Source: Pseudoalteromonas luteoviolacea DSM 6061 (lineage in GTDB: Bacteria; Pseudomonadota; Gammaproteobacteria; Enterobacterales; Alteromonadaceae). Taken from it: a DNA stretch of 64,000 nucleotides. The position numbers and the translations under genes were made by a program. The stretch covers positions 1 to 64,000 of the forward strand of contig NZ_AUYB01000096.1 of the NCBI RefSeq assembly GCF_001625655.1, given 5' to 3'. Below, one piece after another: positions 31,388-39,182 of this stretch; within the stretch, counting starts at the first letter, position 1, and each line of letters opens with the position of its first letter. The notes below the pieces were generated by a model. It was not told the DNA's origin. It was given only the letters and a program-made list of their open reading frames with translations, and ran no database searches.

Positions 31388-32269
31388 ATGCGCAAAATTG
31401 TTGTTACAGGTGCGACAGGTCTATTAGGCCGTACACTCTTCAAAACTCTAGCACACACGCACACAGTGATCGGCACAGGTTTCAGTAGGGCAAAGCCACC
31501 CATTGAGCAACTCGATTTAAATCAAGAAGATGCTATCGTTAACTTTTTAGACAAGCACCAACCAGATGTAATGATCCATGCAGCAGCAGAGCGAAAGCCC
31601 GATGTTTGCGAAAACGACCATGAAGCAACCATTGCATTAAATGTTAAAGCCGCAGAATTTTTGGCGAACCAATGCCGTGAACGTAATATCCATTTTATCT
31701 TTATTAGTACTGACTATGTATTTGATGGTAAATCTGCCCCTTATTTAGAAAGTGCAGCATGTTCACCTGTTAACTTTTATGGCCAAAGTAAAGCATTGGC
31801 AGAGCAAGCGATCCTCACAAACAGCACATTGCATACCATTATTCGCGTACCGGTTTTATATGGAGAGGTTGAAAATCTTGCAGAATCTGCCGTGACAATT
31901 ATTGCTCAGCAAATACTCGCTCAGACGAACAGCGCCCATGATGATTGGGCTGTGCGATTCCCAACCCATGTCGAAGACATTGCATTAACATTGCAAGCGC
32001 TGTTACAACACCCTAAGTCAGCCACTGGCGGGGTTTTTCATATCTCTGACAATCAATCAATGACCAAGTACCAAATGGCCAGACATATTGCTGATGCACT
32101 GGGGCAAAACCCCGATAACCTTATTGCGCTGCCGGAGCCAACGCAAAGTGCCACTAGACCATACAATTGCGCTCTTGCAGACTCTCGACTAACAGCCTTG
32201 GGCATTGCCTTCTCGCGCGACTTTGCAACCGCCATTAAACAAGCTGTACTGCCTCATATAGCCCAATAA
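31388..32269 (+). CDS. RmlD/MAT2B-like NAD(P)-dependent sugar-nucleotide reductase
   Basis: Extended short-chain dehydrogenase of 293 residues. The Rossmann motif GATGLLGRTL lies near residue 8, the catalytic serine/threonine strand is FISTDYVFDG, and the YxxxK pair is in FYGQSKALAE. The whole chain resembles dTDP-4-dehydrorhamnose reductase, and even more the RmlD-like MAT2B family. No rmlA/B/C genes are adjacent, so dTDP-rhamnose synthesis is not supported here. Substrate unknown. Confidence 0.78.
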   Translation: MRKIVVTGATGLLGRTLFKTLAHTHTVIGTGFSRAKPPIEQLDLNQEDAIVNFLDKHQPDVMIHAAAERKPDVCENDHEATIALNVKAAEFLANQCRERNIHFIFISTDYVFDGKSAPYLESAACSPVNFYGQSKALAEQAILTNSTLHTIIRVPVLYGEVENLAESAVTIIAQQILAQTNSAHDDWAVRFPTHVEDIALTLQALLQHPKSATGGVFHISDNQSMTKYQMARHIADALGQNPDNLIALPEPTQSATRPYNCALADSRLTALGIAFSRDFATAIKQAVLPHIAQ

Positions 32270-32296
32270 TTCATAGCATAAGGGAGATTTGAAACA

Positions 32297-33451
32297 ATGA
32301 AATACATGTTTAACCTGTTGTTATTTTGCTCCCTTACTCTCAATATTTACCTTGATTGGCATCGCCCAAATTCATGGCTAAAACAAGCTTTTACCACTGA
32401 ACAGCCATCTCACAATCCTGCACAAAACGGCACAAGCTCCACTCCACAAGGTGTAGCAGCGAATCCACCTGCCCCTTCGCACATATCAACCACACGTGTC
32501 GTAATGGAACAAACATTTGCCGCTGGACAGTTGTTTGCGGCGTTCGAACAATGGCAAACCCTGCCACTGGATAGTCGCTCAGCTCAAACCATCCACACTT
32601 GGATAAAAAGCTTGCAAGGCACATTTGGTACAGCGACCTCCCATGCACTTGCAGATTACCTGCTATTTGTACAAAAATATTTAGCAATTGCACCCGAAGA
32701 CTTAATCGCACTGCAATTTGAGGCCGAGGTTTTTTTAGCGCGTGGAGAACACATAGAGGCGATTTATCGATATATTCAATTGTCGCGACAATTCCCGGAG
32801 CATGCTCATCTCCAAGAGACCCTGTCCAAGCTCATAGCTGATGTACTTGCAGAATTACTGGCACAAAACAATTGGCATGAATTGATAGATAAAGGTCAAA
32901 TTTGGTTGGGGGAGCAACCCGATAATTTGGTCCTAGTGGCACATATCGCTAAAGCCCATTTAGCCCTTGAAAATAACTTAGAAGCAGAGCTATTACTTAC
33001 ACAACTATCTCACCAACAGCAACAACATAAACTCATTGCGCCATTGCTTTCTGAGCTCAATAGCAAAGGCCAAGAAGTGGAAATGATCCCACTTGCACGA
33101 CATGGCGAGCATTATATTTTGCAGGCCAAAATTGCCGGACAACAAATAGAATTAATGATTGATACTGGCGCGAGTGTCACCGCACTCACCTCTGCTCAGT
33201 TTGAGCAACTGGCTTTCGATGTAAACTTTTTGGCCTCTAGACGGGTGAGTACAGCCAACGGTGTTGTAGAGATTCCTTTTTATCAAAGTTCGGGGATCCA
33301 AATTGGTTCTAAGCAACAAACACCCTTTGAATTTGGTGTTATGACAGCATCTGAACAAGGGCCAGGATTACTCGGCATGAACTTTTTACGTCATTTCAAA
33401 TTTGAAATAGACCAACAAAATGCACAGCTTATTCTTAAACCAAGAGAATAA
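32297..33451 (+). CDS. Membrane-anchored retropepsin-like aspartyl protease with helical repeats
   Basis: Protein of 384 residues. An N-terminal signal anchor is followed by a proline- and serine-rich linker and a helical, TPR-like region (about 90-255). A retroviral-type aspartyl protease domain follows, with catalytic MIDTGASVTA (Asp289) and the downstream GLLGMNFLRHFKFEID flap/hydrophobic-Gly pattern of clan AA. Such single-domain proteases act as dimers, probably in the periplasm here. Substrate unknown. GGGAG precedes the ATG. It lies 27 bases downstream of the reductase gene and is likely cotranscribed. Confidence 0.82.
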   Translation: MKYMFNLLLFCSLTLNIYLDWHRPNSWLKQAFTTEQPSHNPAQNGTSSTPQGVAANPPAPSHISTTRVVMEQTFAAGQLFAAFEQWQTLPLDSRSAQTIHTWIKSLQGTFGTATSHALADYLLFVQKYLAIAPEDLIALQFEAEVFLARGEHIEAIYRYIQLSRQFPEHAHLQETLSKLIADVLAELLAQNNWHELIDKGQIWLGEQPDNLVLVAHIAKAHLALENNLEAELLLTQLSHQQQQHKLIAPLLSELNSKGQEVEMIPLARHGEHYILQAKIAGQQIELMIDTGASVTALTSAQFEQLAFDVNFLASRRVSTANGVVEIPFYQSSGIQIGSKQQTPFEFGVMTASEQGPGLLGMNFLRHFKFEIDQQNAQLILKPRE

Positions 33452-33495
33452 AATCAGAAGGGGTAAAAGAACAACAGGGTGCAGTAACACAAAGA

Positions 33496-34221
33496 TTATT
33501 TTGCAGGCGAAGCAAGCCTTCTATTCATAAACGTCAGCTCTAATGGCGCTTGGCTATGCTCGTCAATTTCGCCGCCAGAAATGTGCACCACCTCGAACGA
33601 CTCCGACATGCGCTCAATAAATTGGTTTACTTGAGACATGCAGTCTGGCACTGGTGAGAGTTCGATTGTTACAACACTCAACATACTCTCCAGTCGAATA
33701 ATATCATCTACCATATGGTATTCATCACACGACATACTGATGTTCAGCATAGTGGCATTGTCTTCAATGGTACCGTACACAGCGATCAATGTTTCTAGAC
33801 TGATATCTACTTCATTGGTGTGATCGCTCACTCTGCGACGAAGTAATCGATTACCACTACTATAAAAAGTGTATAGCAGTACACGATTAAGTAACGCTTT
33901 TACATGTTGCTTGCTTTGCTTCAATTGCCCGAGCAATGCACTTTGTAATGACTTAGCCCCACTACTGAATGCACCACTGACGATAGAAGATAAACTCAAT
34001 TGGTAGTCAACGCCAACCACTTTACAGTCAGGGTTAAGCTGCTGAAAAGCTCTATCAAAAGCCCAATTATCATTAGCACCCAATGAAAGTAACGTTTTTG
34101 TTTTCGCAATCGCACGTGCGGGGATCAGGTGACCACGCTCATGTTGCTCACCTACTCGCACGAGATCAGTACACTGATTTAGCTCCAGCTGTAATTTATT
34201 GATCTCCACTACAAGTAACAC
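33496..34221 (-). CDS. FkbM-like methyltransferase-fold protein
   Basis: Protein of about 241 residues with weak signs of an FkbM-type SAM methyltransferase fold. A glycine-containing motif-I region, LLSLGANDNWAFD, lies near residue 47. A central strand-helix segment is followed by VVTIELSPV and a conserved-looking ending, PLELTFMNRR. The canonical KMDVEG motif of FkbM enzymes is not clear, so activity is uncertain. The start is GTG at 34221 or TTG at 34224, both after TTAGG. It lies 104 bases downstream of a glycosyltransferase gene on the same strand, consistent with surface glycan decoration (inference). Confidence 0.5.
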   Translation of the reverse strand: MLLVVEINKLQLELNQCTDLVRVGEQHERGHLIPARAIAKTKTLLSLGANDNWAFDRAFQQLNPDCKVVGVDYQLSLSSIVSGAFSSGAKSLQSALLGQLKQSKQHVKALLNRVLLYTFYSSGNRLLRRRVSDHTNEVDISLETLIAVYGTIEDNATMLNISMSCDEYHMVDDIIRLESMLSVVTIELSPVPDCMSQVNQFIERMSESFEVVHISGGEIDEHSQAPLELTFMNRRLASPAK

Positions 34222-34325
34222 CAATTTAACCTAAGTTAGTTTAAGTGTAACTGTAGTATCTATGATTGTTTTAATAAAGTGTGAATTTACATAAAAATAA
34301 TGCTGATTTTATTTTTTATGATCAA

Positions 34326-35165
34326 TTATCTGGGCACAAATAACGTGCAAAGCACCTTGATAAAAGCATTTGGCAATGGATACTTTTTATTTACTTTATT
34401 TAAAAATTGCTGCCAAGCAATGCGTTTAAGGCGCTCAATTTCTTGCGCTTCAACTAAGCCCTGAAATAACTGTGCAAAATCCTTTAAAAATTGTACATCA
34501 CGCCGACGATTATTCTTTGCGTACCCTTTGCCAGCGTAGTGTATAAAGCCTGCTCGACAATAATCTTGCTTACCAAACATATCCATACGGTTAAAGTCTT
34601 CGCTAAGCGACTGGTGTTTAAGTTGGTTGCCAAACAGCGCATAGTTAAACAATGTCTGCTCGTAAAATCGAACCTCATTACAGACTTGCTGGAGTTTTGA
34701 AAGCGTTGCAAATTCGAATAAACGACACCCCTTAGAAGCCAAAATCACACCGACATTGTAGTAAACGGGTTTATTGTTAAAAGTTGGCCAATCAATTTTA
34801 CCCAAGGTATTCTCTATTAACGACTTTTCAACCTCACGCGAGCACGTTGCCCCTTCATTGAGCATATAAATAGCATCTAAGTCATCATATTTTTGAAATA
34901 TATCAGGTGTATCTGGGTGCACCAAAATATCCGCATCCAAATAAAGTACGCGATCATATTCATTCAACAACTGGCCTATGCGTAGCTTTTCAGCCCAAGC
35001 TGGGTTGGCACCAAATTTTGGTGAGTCAATGTGCACCTTAAATGTCAATGAATCTGCAACCACCAAGTCGGCCCCGACTTTTTCTGCGTAATGCCTGAAA
35101 CTATGTATCGCCGCCTGATACATAGGGTTATCCCCAATTGCCAAGGTAAATATTGCTTTTTTCAA
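34326..35165 (-). CDS. GT-A fold glycosyltransferase (GT8-like)
   Basis: Protein of 279 residues. An N-terminal nucleotide-sugar fold is followed by the metal-binding DxD in VLYLDADILV (Asp77 and Asp79), which coordinates Mn-UDP-sugar in GT8 enzymes. No membrane helix is seen, so it is cytoplasmic. Acceptor and sugar are unknown. The start is TTG directly behind a strong GGAGGGAGA ribosome site; no ATG fits. It is monocistronic or paired with the downstream FkbM-like gene. Confidence 0.8.
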   Translation of the reverse strand: MKKAIFTLAIGDNPMYQAAIHSFRHYAEKVGADLVVADSLTFKVHIDSPKFGANPAWAEKLRIGQLLNEYDRVLYLDADILVHPDTPDIFQKYDDLDAIYMLNEGATCSREVEKSLIENTLGKIDWPTFNNKPVYYNVGVILASKGCRLFEFATLSKLQQVCNEVRFYEQTLFNYALFGNQLKHQSLSEDFNRMDMFGKQDYCRAGFIHYAGKGYAKNNRRRDVQFLKDFAQLFQGLVEAQEIERLKRIAWQQFLNKVNKKYPLPNAFIKVLCTLFVPR

Positions 35166-35310
35166 TCTCCCTCCAAAAGCGCACTGCGCAGATTAAAATG
35201 CTTGGTTTTTGTACTGTATTACCTTACCAAAGCTTCTATAGACGAACCATGAACTAATTCGTTCCACGCAGTATCGACTCAATGCTTGTCAATAATGTGA
35301 ACTCGTACTG

Positions 35311-35616
35311 CTAATACAGTTTATTATTACCAAATGGTACCTCTAATTGATTGCTTCCTTGGCGAGTGGGCTGGCCAATCATTTCATCATAGGCACTCTG
35401 TTGGCGAATTGTCATTTGCAGGTAGTCGATATGCTGCACCAGTTTTTGCAGTTCAAGGGGGTTTCTAGCGCGAATGGCTTCGCCCCCACTATCTACCACG
35501 ATATATTCTGCGTCGCCCACACAGGCTATTAAGTTATACAAGGCAACATCTAGTGAGTTCGCGACAAATTTGGTTATCGGCTGCATATCACACAGCGCAG
35601 TGAGGGTTATTTTCAT
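35311..35616 (-). CDS. DUF6482-like small protein
   Basis: Protein of 101 residues with no membrane segment. The pattern YIVVDSGGEAIRARNPLELQKLV, continued by a short helix and then SAYDEMIGQ, resembles the DUF6482 family of small proteobacterial proteins as I remember it. Function unknown. GGAG lies seven bases before the ATG. It is divergent from the rluF-like gene, with 116 bases between the two starts. Confidence 0.65.
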   Translation of the reverse strand: MKITLTALCDMQPITKFVANSLDVALYNLIACVGDAEYIVVDSGGEAIRARNPLELQKLVQHIDYLQMTIRQQSAYDEMIGQPTRQGSNQLEVPFGNNKLY

Positions 35617-35732
35617 AGTAGCACTCCAAATTAACTGTCATACGAAGCGCAGGCTCGGCTGGATTCTAATCTGTGACTCAAAACGACCTGCTCTGATATA
35701 ATCGCGATTCAATACAATAAAATGTGATATTT

Positions 35733-36452
35733 ATGTCTGGATCAACTGATAGCCTCCCAATGCGCCTTGCCAAGTACCTCAGCCATTGCGGTGTATGCTC
35801 ACGGCGTCAGGCGTCAAGACTCATCGATCAGGGACTAGTACAGGTCAATGGCCATCCGGCCAATCACATCGACCACGTTAATGACCAAGACGAAATTTAT
35901 GTCTCAGGAAAACGGGTTTCAGGCTTAGCAGAAAAACTGCTTTACCTCTACCATAAACCTGTGGGCGTGGATTGCAAACTCAATGAACATGATCCCGCTA
36001 GTTTATTCCACCAGCTGCCAGACGGCCCTAGGGTTTACCCCATCGGCAGACTCGATAAAGATAGCCGAGGGTTATTATTACTGACAAATGATGGGGAGCT
36101 ATGCCATGCACTGATCCACCCAGACAACCATCAAGAGAAAGAGTACATCGTTACGGTAGATGCGGACATTGACACTCAGTTCTGTCTACAAATGTCACAA
36201 GGGATCCCTGTCGATGGACAACTCACACTCCCCTGTGTCGTCAAGCAAATTGCGCCAAAAACCTTTTCGATTATTCTTAAACAAGGGCTCAATCGCCAAA
36301 TTAGAAAAATGGCCAAATATTGCGGCAGACGTGTAGTCGATCTCAACCGCGTACGTATTGCTAACCTAATTCTGAACCCTGAAACCCTCAGAGAGGGAGA
36401 CTACTGTCAAATTAATCTCAATGCCCTTGTATTGGAACATTCACAGGCTTAA
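35733..36452 (+). CDS. rluF: 23S rRNA pseudouridine synthase, RluF/RsuA family
   Basis: Pseudouridine synthase of 239 residues. An N-terminal S4 RNA-binding domain (RLAKYLSHCGVCSRRQASRLI) is followed by the RsuA/RluF catalytic domain with the nucleophilic aspartate in PIGRLDKDSRGLLLLTNDG, plus HQEKEYIVTVD and QGLNRQIRKM. Those motifs match E. coli RluF (pseudouridine at 23S positions 2604/2605) better than RsuA, though it lacks RluF's basic C-terminal extension. I chose the ATG at 35733; a GTG at 35724 is in frame. The last 12 bases overlap the converging MAPEG gene. Confidence 0.85.
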   Translation: MSGSTDSLPMRLAKYLSHCGVCSRRQASRLIDQGLVQVNGHPANHIDHVNDQDEIYVSGKRVSGLAEKLLYLYHKPVGVDCKLNEHDPASLFHQLPDGPRVYPIGRLDKDSRGLLLLTNDGELCHALIHPDNHQEKEYIVTVDADIDTQFCLQMSQGIPVDGQLTLPCVVKQIAPKTFSIILKQGLNRQIRKMAKYCGRRVVDLNRVRIANLILNPETLREGDYCQINLNALVLEHSQA

Positions 36453-36824
36453 TACAACCATCATAATGGGGCAGATAATTCCAATCAACCAAGTAACTGA
36501 ACGCAGCATATCTAAGTCGAGCCAATAAAATATGCAATAGAATATACGTGCACCTATATGAGTCATCGCCAGCCACTGAACCGTACTGGCAGTATTATTA
36601 GTGCCTATTACTACAGCGATGGCAACAGCAAAAACAACGAGAGACTCAAAACAATTGTAATGCGCGGCTACTGCTCGCGCCCCTGCATCAGTTAACTGAC
36701 GTTGCTGCATTCTAGGTTGCTTGTTGTTGTACCCTCCCGCTTTATGCATTTCAACAATGACTGGAATTTTTGCGAAGTAAGGCAACAACATACTTATCAC
36801 TGCACAGATAATAATCACATCCAT
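36441..36824 (-). CDS. MAPEG family membrane protein
   Basis: Protein of 127 residues with four membrane helices. The MAPEG signature region RAVAAHYNCFESLVVFA lies near residue 45, and an aromatic/arginine-rich segment RIFYCIFYWLDLDMLRS is near 90. Family members include microsomal glutathione transferases and related detoxification proteins; the substrate of this bacterial branch is unknown. I chose the ATG at 36824, with AAGGA seven bases upstream, over one at 36866. Confidence 0.85.
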   Translation of the reverse strand: MDVIIICAVISMLLPYFAKIPVIVEMHKAGGYNNKQPRMQQRQLTDAGARAVAAHYNCFESLVVFAVAIAVVIGTNNTASTVQWLAMTHIGARIFYCIFYWLDLDMLRSVTWLIGIICPIMMVVLSL

Positions 36825-37121
36825 AGGGGTGTCCTTCAGGCCAAGTTTTAGACTATTAAAGCGCACTTCATATGTTTAAAAAAGAGGCAATTAGAGCGGT
36901 ATAAAAGGAGACTAGAAATAAGTAAAGCCACCTAACAACATCAAGTGGCTTTACGAGTAACATCCTCTAGAGTATAGGCATGTTTTCCAAATTCAGCACT
37001 GCGACAGATTGTCACATACCGTTGCATTACTCTACTAAATATCCAACATCATTTTTTTTCATTCGAAAACCAGTAATAAAAATAGTAACTTAGTATATAA
37101 ATCATACAAGCCGAGCCAATT
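36825..37121. other. Intergenic region between MAPEG and EamA genes
   Basis: Divergent 297-base AT-rich region. Besides the perfect inverted repeat listed separately at 36922-36954, I see no open frame with a ribosome site. A possible promoter for the transporter lies in the AT-rich stretch 37040-37105, but no convincing -35/-10 pair stands out. Confidence 0.5.
36922..36954. repeat. Perfect 10-bp inverted repeat
   Basis: GTAAAGCCAC at 36922-36931 and GTGGCTTTAC at 36945-36954 flank a 13-base spacer. It sits in a divergent region where no gene ends, and no T-run follows on either strand. It could be a terminator-like element of an unannotated transcript or a regulatory hairpin. Confidence 0.7.
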
Positions 37122-37994
37122 ATGGGATGGATTTTTTTTACCTGCCTCGCAGCATTTAGTCAGGCATGGCGAAATGCACTACAAAGTAAATTAAGTACAC
37201 ATGCGAGTGTTGCTACAGTGACCCTCTCTCGCTTTCTATTTGCTCTCCCGTTGGCTGGGCTCTATGTATATTTGCTCTACACATTTCAACCAGCTCCTCA
37301 GCTTGAGGTTAAGCACAACTTAGTCGCCTATGTCGTCGCAGCAAGCTTCATGCAAATTGTCGCTACGGCTTTAATGGTGCGTCTGTTTAAACAAAAAAGC
37401 TTTGCGATAGGTGCAGGCCTTGCAAAAAGTGAAGCCTTAGTTGCCGCAGTGCTGGGCGTGGTATTTTTTGGTTCTGCACTGACCTTACTAGGGTGGTTAG
37501 GTGTGCTTATTGGTGGTATTGCGGTACTCATTCTGAGTGGGTTTAACTTACAAAACTTCAACCTAAAAACAGCAGCTCTTGGTCTAGCTTGTGGCACATG
37601 CTTTGCGCTTACATCACTGTGGGTCAGAGAAGCTAGTTTGGCGAGTGCTTTGCCTTTCCCCCATAGCGCTGGTTGGGTGCTCTTCTGGGTGTTGAGCTGT
37701 CAAACAGTTATATTAAGTCTATATCTAACGATTAAAGAGCCACAGTCTTGGCGCGTAATTCGACAACACCTACCACTGATTTTATTGGTCAGCTTGGCTA
37801 GCTGTATTGGCTCTATTGGATGGTTTAGTGCAATGAGCTTGCAGCACGTGGCTTATGTTAAAACACTTGGGCAAATTGAAGTATTCTTCACTATTTTAAT
37901 TGCAACTATGTGGCTAAAATCGCCTCCCAAGAAACGCGATACGCTTGGACTTATTTTAATCGCCATCGCTGCAATTTTAGTCATGGTAAGCTAA
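37122..37994 (+). CDS. EamA/DMT superfamily transporter
   Basis: Integral membrane protein of 290 residues with about ten predicted membrane helices arranged as two EamA repeats (about residues 1-140 and 150-290). Drug/metabolite transporters of this kind export amino acids, sugars or small metabolites. The substrate cannot be read from sequence. The final helices, including GQIEVFFTILIATMWLKSPPK, match the family. The gene stands alone, with a 96-base gap to the diguanylate cyclase. Confidence 0.85.
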   Translation: MGWIFFTCLAAFSQAWRNALQSKLSTHASVATVTLSRFLFALPLAGLYVYLLYTFQPAPQLEVKHNLVAYVVAASFMQIVATALMVRLFKQKSFAIGAGLAKSEALVAAVLGVVFFGSALTLLGWLGVLIGGIAVLILSGFNLQNFNLKTAALGLACGTCFALTSLWVREASLASALPFPHSAGWVLFWVLSCQTVILSLYLTIKEPQSWRVIRQHLPLILLVSLASCIGSIGWFSAMSLQHVAYVKTLGQIEVFFTILIATMWLKSPPKKRDTLGLILIAIAAILVMVS

Positions 37995-38090
37995 CAGAGA
38001 ATCTCCAAAGCAAACTAGGGGCGTTATTTTTCACCGCAGGATCCTTCACCTATACTTGAAAGTAAACACATCAATATAGTTAGGATCTGC

Positions 38091-39161
38091 GTGCCAACTA
38101 GTCAACATTACTTCAGCAAACCCGATGCGGTTGAGCAGGTCAAAAATAGACTCTTTAAACAATTGGCCTACTATTGTTGCGCGCTTCATACTTTTTTGAT
38201 TTTCTTTTTTTGGTATTGTGATGTGTACTTCTTGGCACTGATCAATATTGGTAGTGTAACGCTTTGGATGTTGGGTATTTATTACTTACACCAACAAAAG
38301 AGTCATATCTCGTTACGGCTTTTTTGTGTAGAAGTCACTTTGCATTCTATCCTCGTGTGCGCAACTTTAGGTATGACCTACGGGTTTCAATATTACCTTT
38401 GGACCATTGCAAGTTTAATTCTGCTTGATTACCGGCTTAAACTAAAACTGGCTTCAGCACTTGCACTGGGTTTAGTGATTGCTTTTGCTGCCTTATTTGA
38501 ACTATTCGATAACGTCCAAAATACTTTTATCTTTAGTGAACTGGCTCCTTACATTCACTTTATTAATGTACTGATATGCGGTTTGCCTTCCATTTATACG
38601 ATTGGACATATTCGCGAAATCACCTTCTCACACCGCTATCAATTAGCAACGCTTGCAGCAAAAGATCCACTGACTAACTTATTTAACCGACGCTATGCCA
38701 AAGAACTCATAAATAATGCCCAGGAAGATTGCCTTGCAACATCTCGACAAATGTGTGTGATCATGGCCGATATAGATCACTTTAAGTCTGTTAACGACAA
38801 GTTCGGCCATGACGCTGGCGATGAGGTTTTAGTCGAAGTGGCACTGCGACTCTCCCGCTTTGCACTCAACTCAGACATCGCTGTACGTTGGGGTGGAGAG
38901 GAGTTTTTGCTGGTACTCATTAATTGTGACCTTGAGCAAGCTCAAACTCGGGCTGAAAGTATTCGATGCGATATCGCAACACAGGGCTTTTATGGCGATA
39001 CACTTAATGTCACCATGAGTTTTGGTATTGCTCAATGGCACCCAGCTTTACCCTTTAGCGTTGCGGTGCAACTTGCTGATGATGCACTTTATGCTAGCAA
39101 AGCAAAAGGACGTAACTGCACTACAACTACAACAGCAGGCCATACGTCCCAATTAAGCTAA
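38091..39161 (+). CDS. Membrane-bound diguanylate cyclase
   Basis: Protein of 356 residues. About six membrane helices (residues 25-185) form an integral membrane sensor. The GGDEF domain follows, with the active-site variant RWGGEEFLL near residues 265-273. KDPLTNLFNRRYA and ADIDHFKSVND are also intact, so c-di-GMP synthesis from two GTP is expected. An RxxD inhibitory site is not evident. The start is GTG, seven bases after TAGGAT. Confidence 0.9.
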   Translation: MPTSQHYFSKPDAVEQVKNRLFKQLAYYCCALHTFLIFFFWYCDVYFLALINIGSVTLWMLGIYYLHQQKSHISLRLFCVEVTLHSILVCATLGMTYGFQYYLWTIASLILLDYRLKLKLASALALGLVIAFAALFELFDNVQNTFIFSELAPYIHFINVLICGLPSIYTIGHIREITFSHRYQLATLAAKDPLTNLFNRRYAKELINNAQEDCLATSRQMCVIMADIDHFKSVNDKFGHDAGDEVLVEVALRLSRFALNSDIAVRWGGEEFLLVLINCDLEQAQTRAESIRCDIATQGFYGDTLNVTMSFGIAQWHPALPFSVAVQLADDALYASKAKGRNCTTTTTAGHTSQLS

Positions 39162-39182
39162 TAACCCCAGTCACACAGTACC

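Noticed and set aside
31388-32269. Part of a dTDP-rhamnose operon
   Set aside because: The reductase has no neighbouring rmlA, rmlB or rmlC genes.
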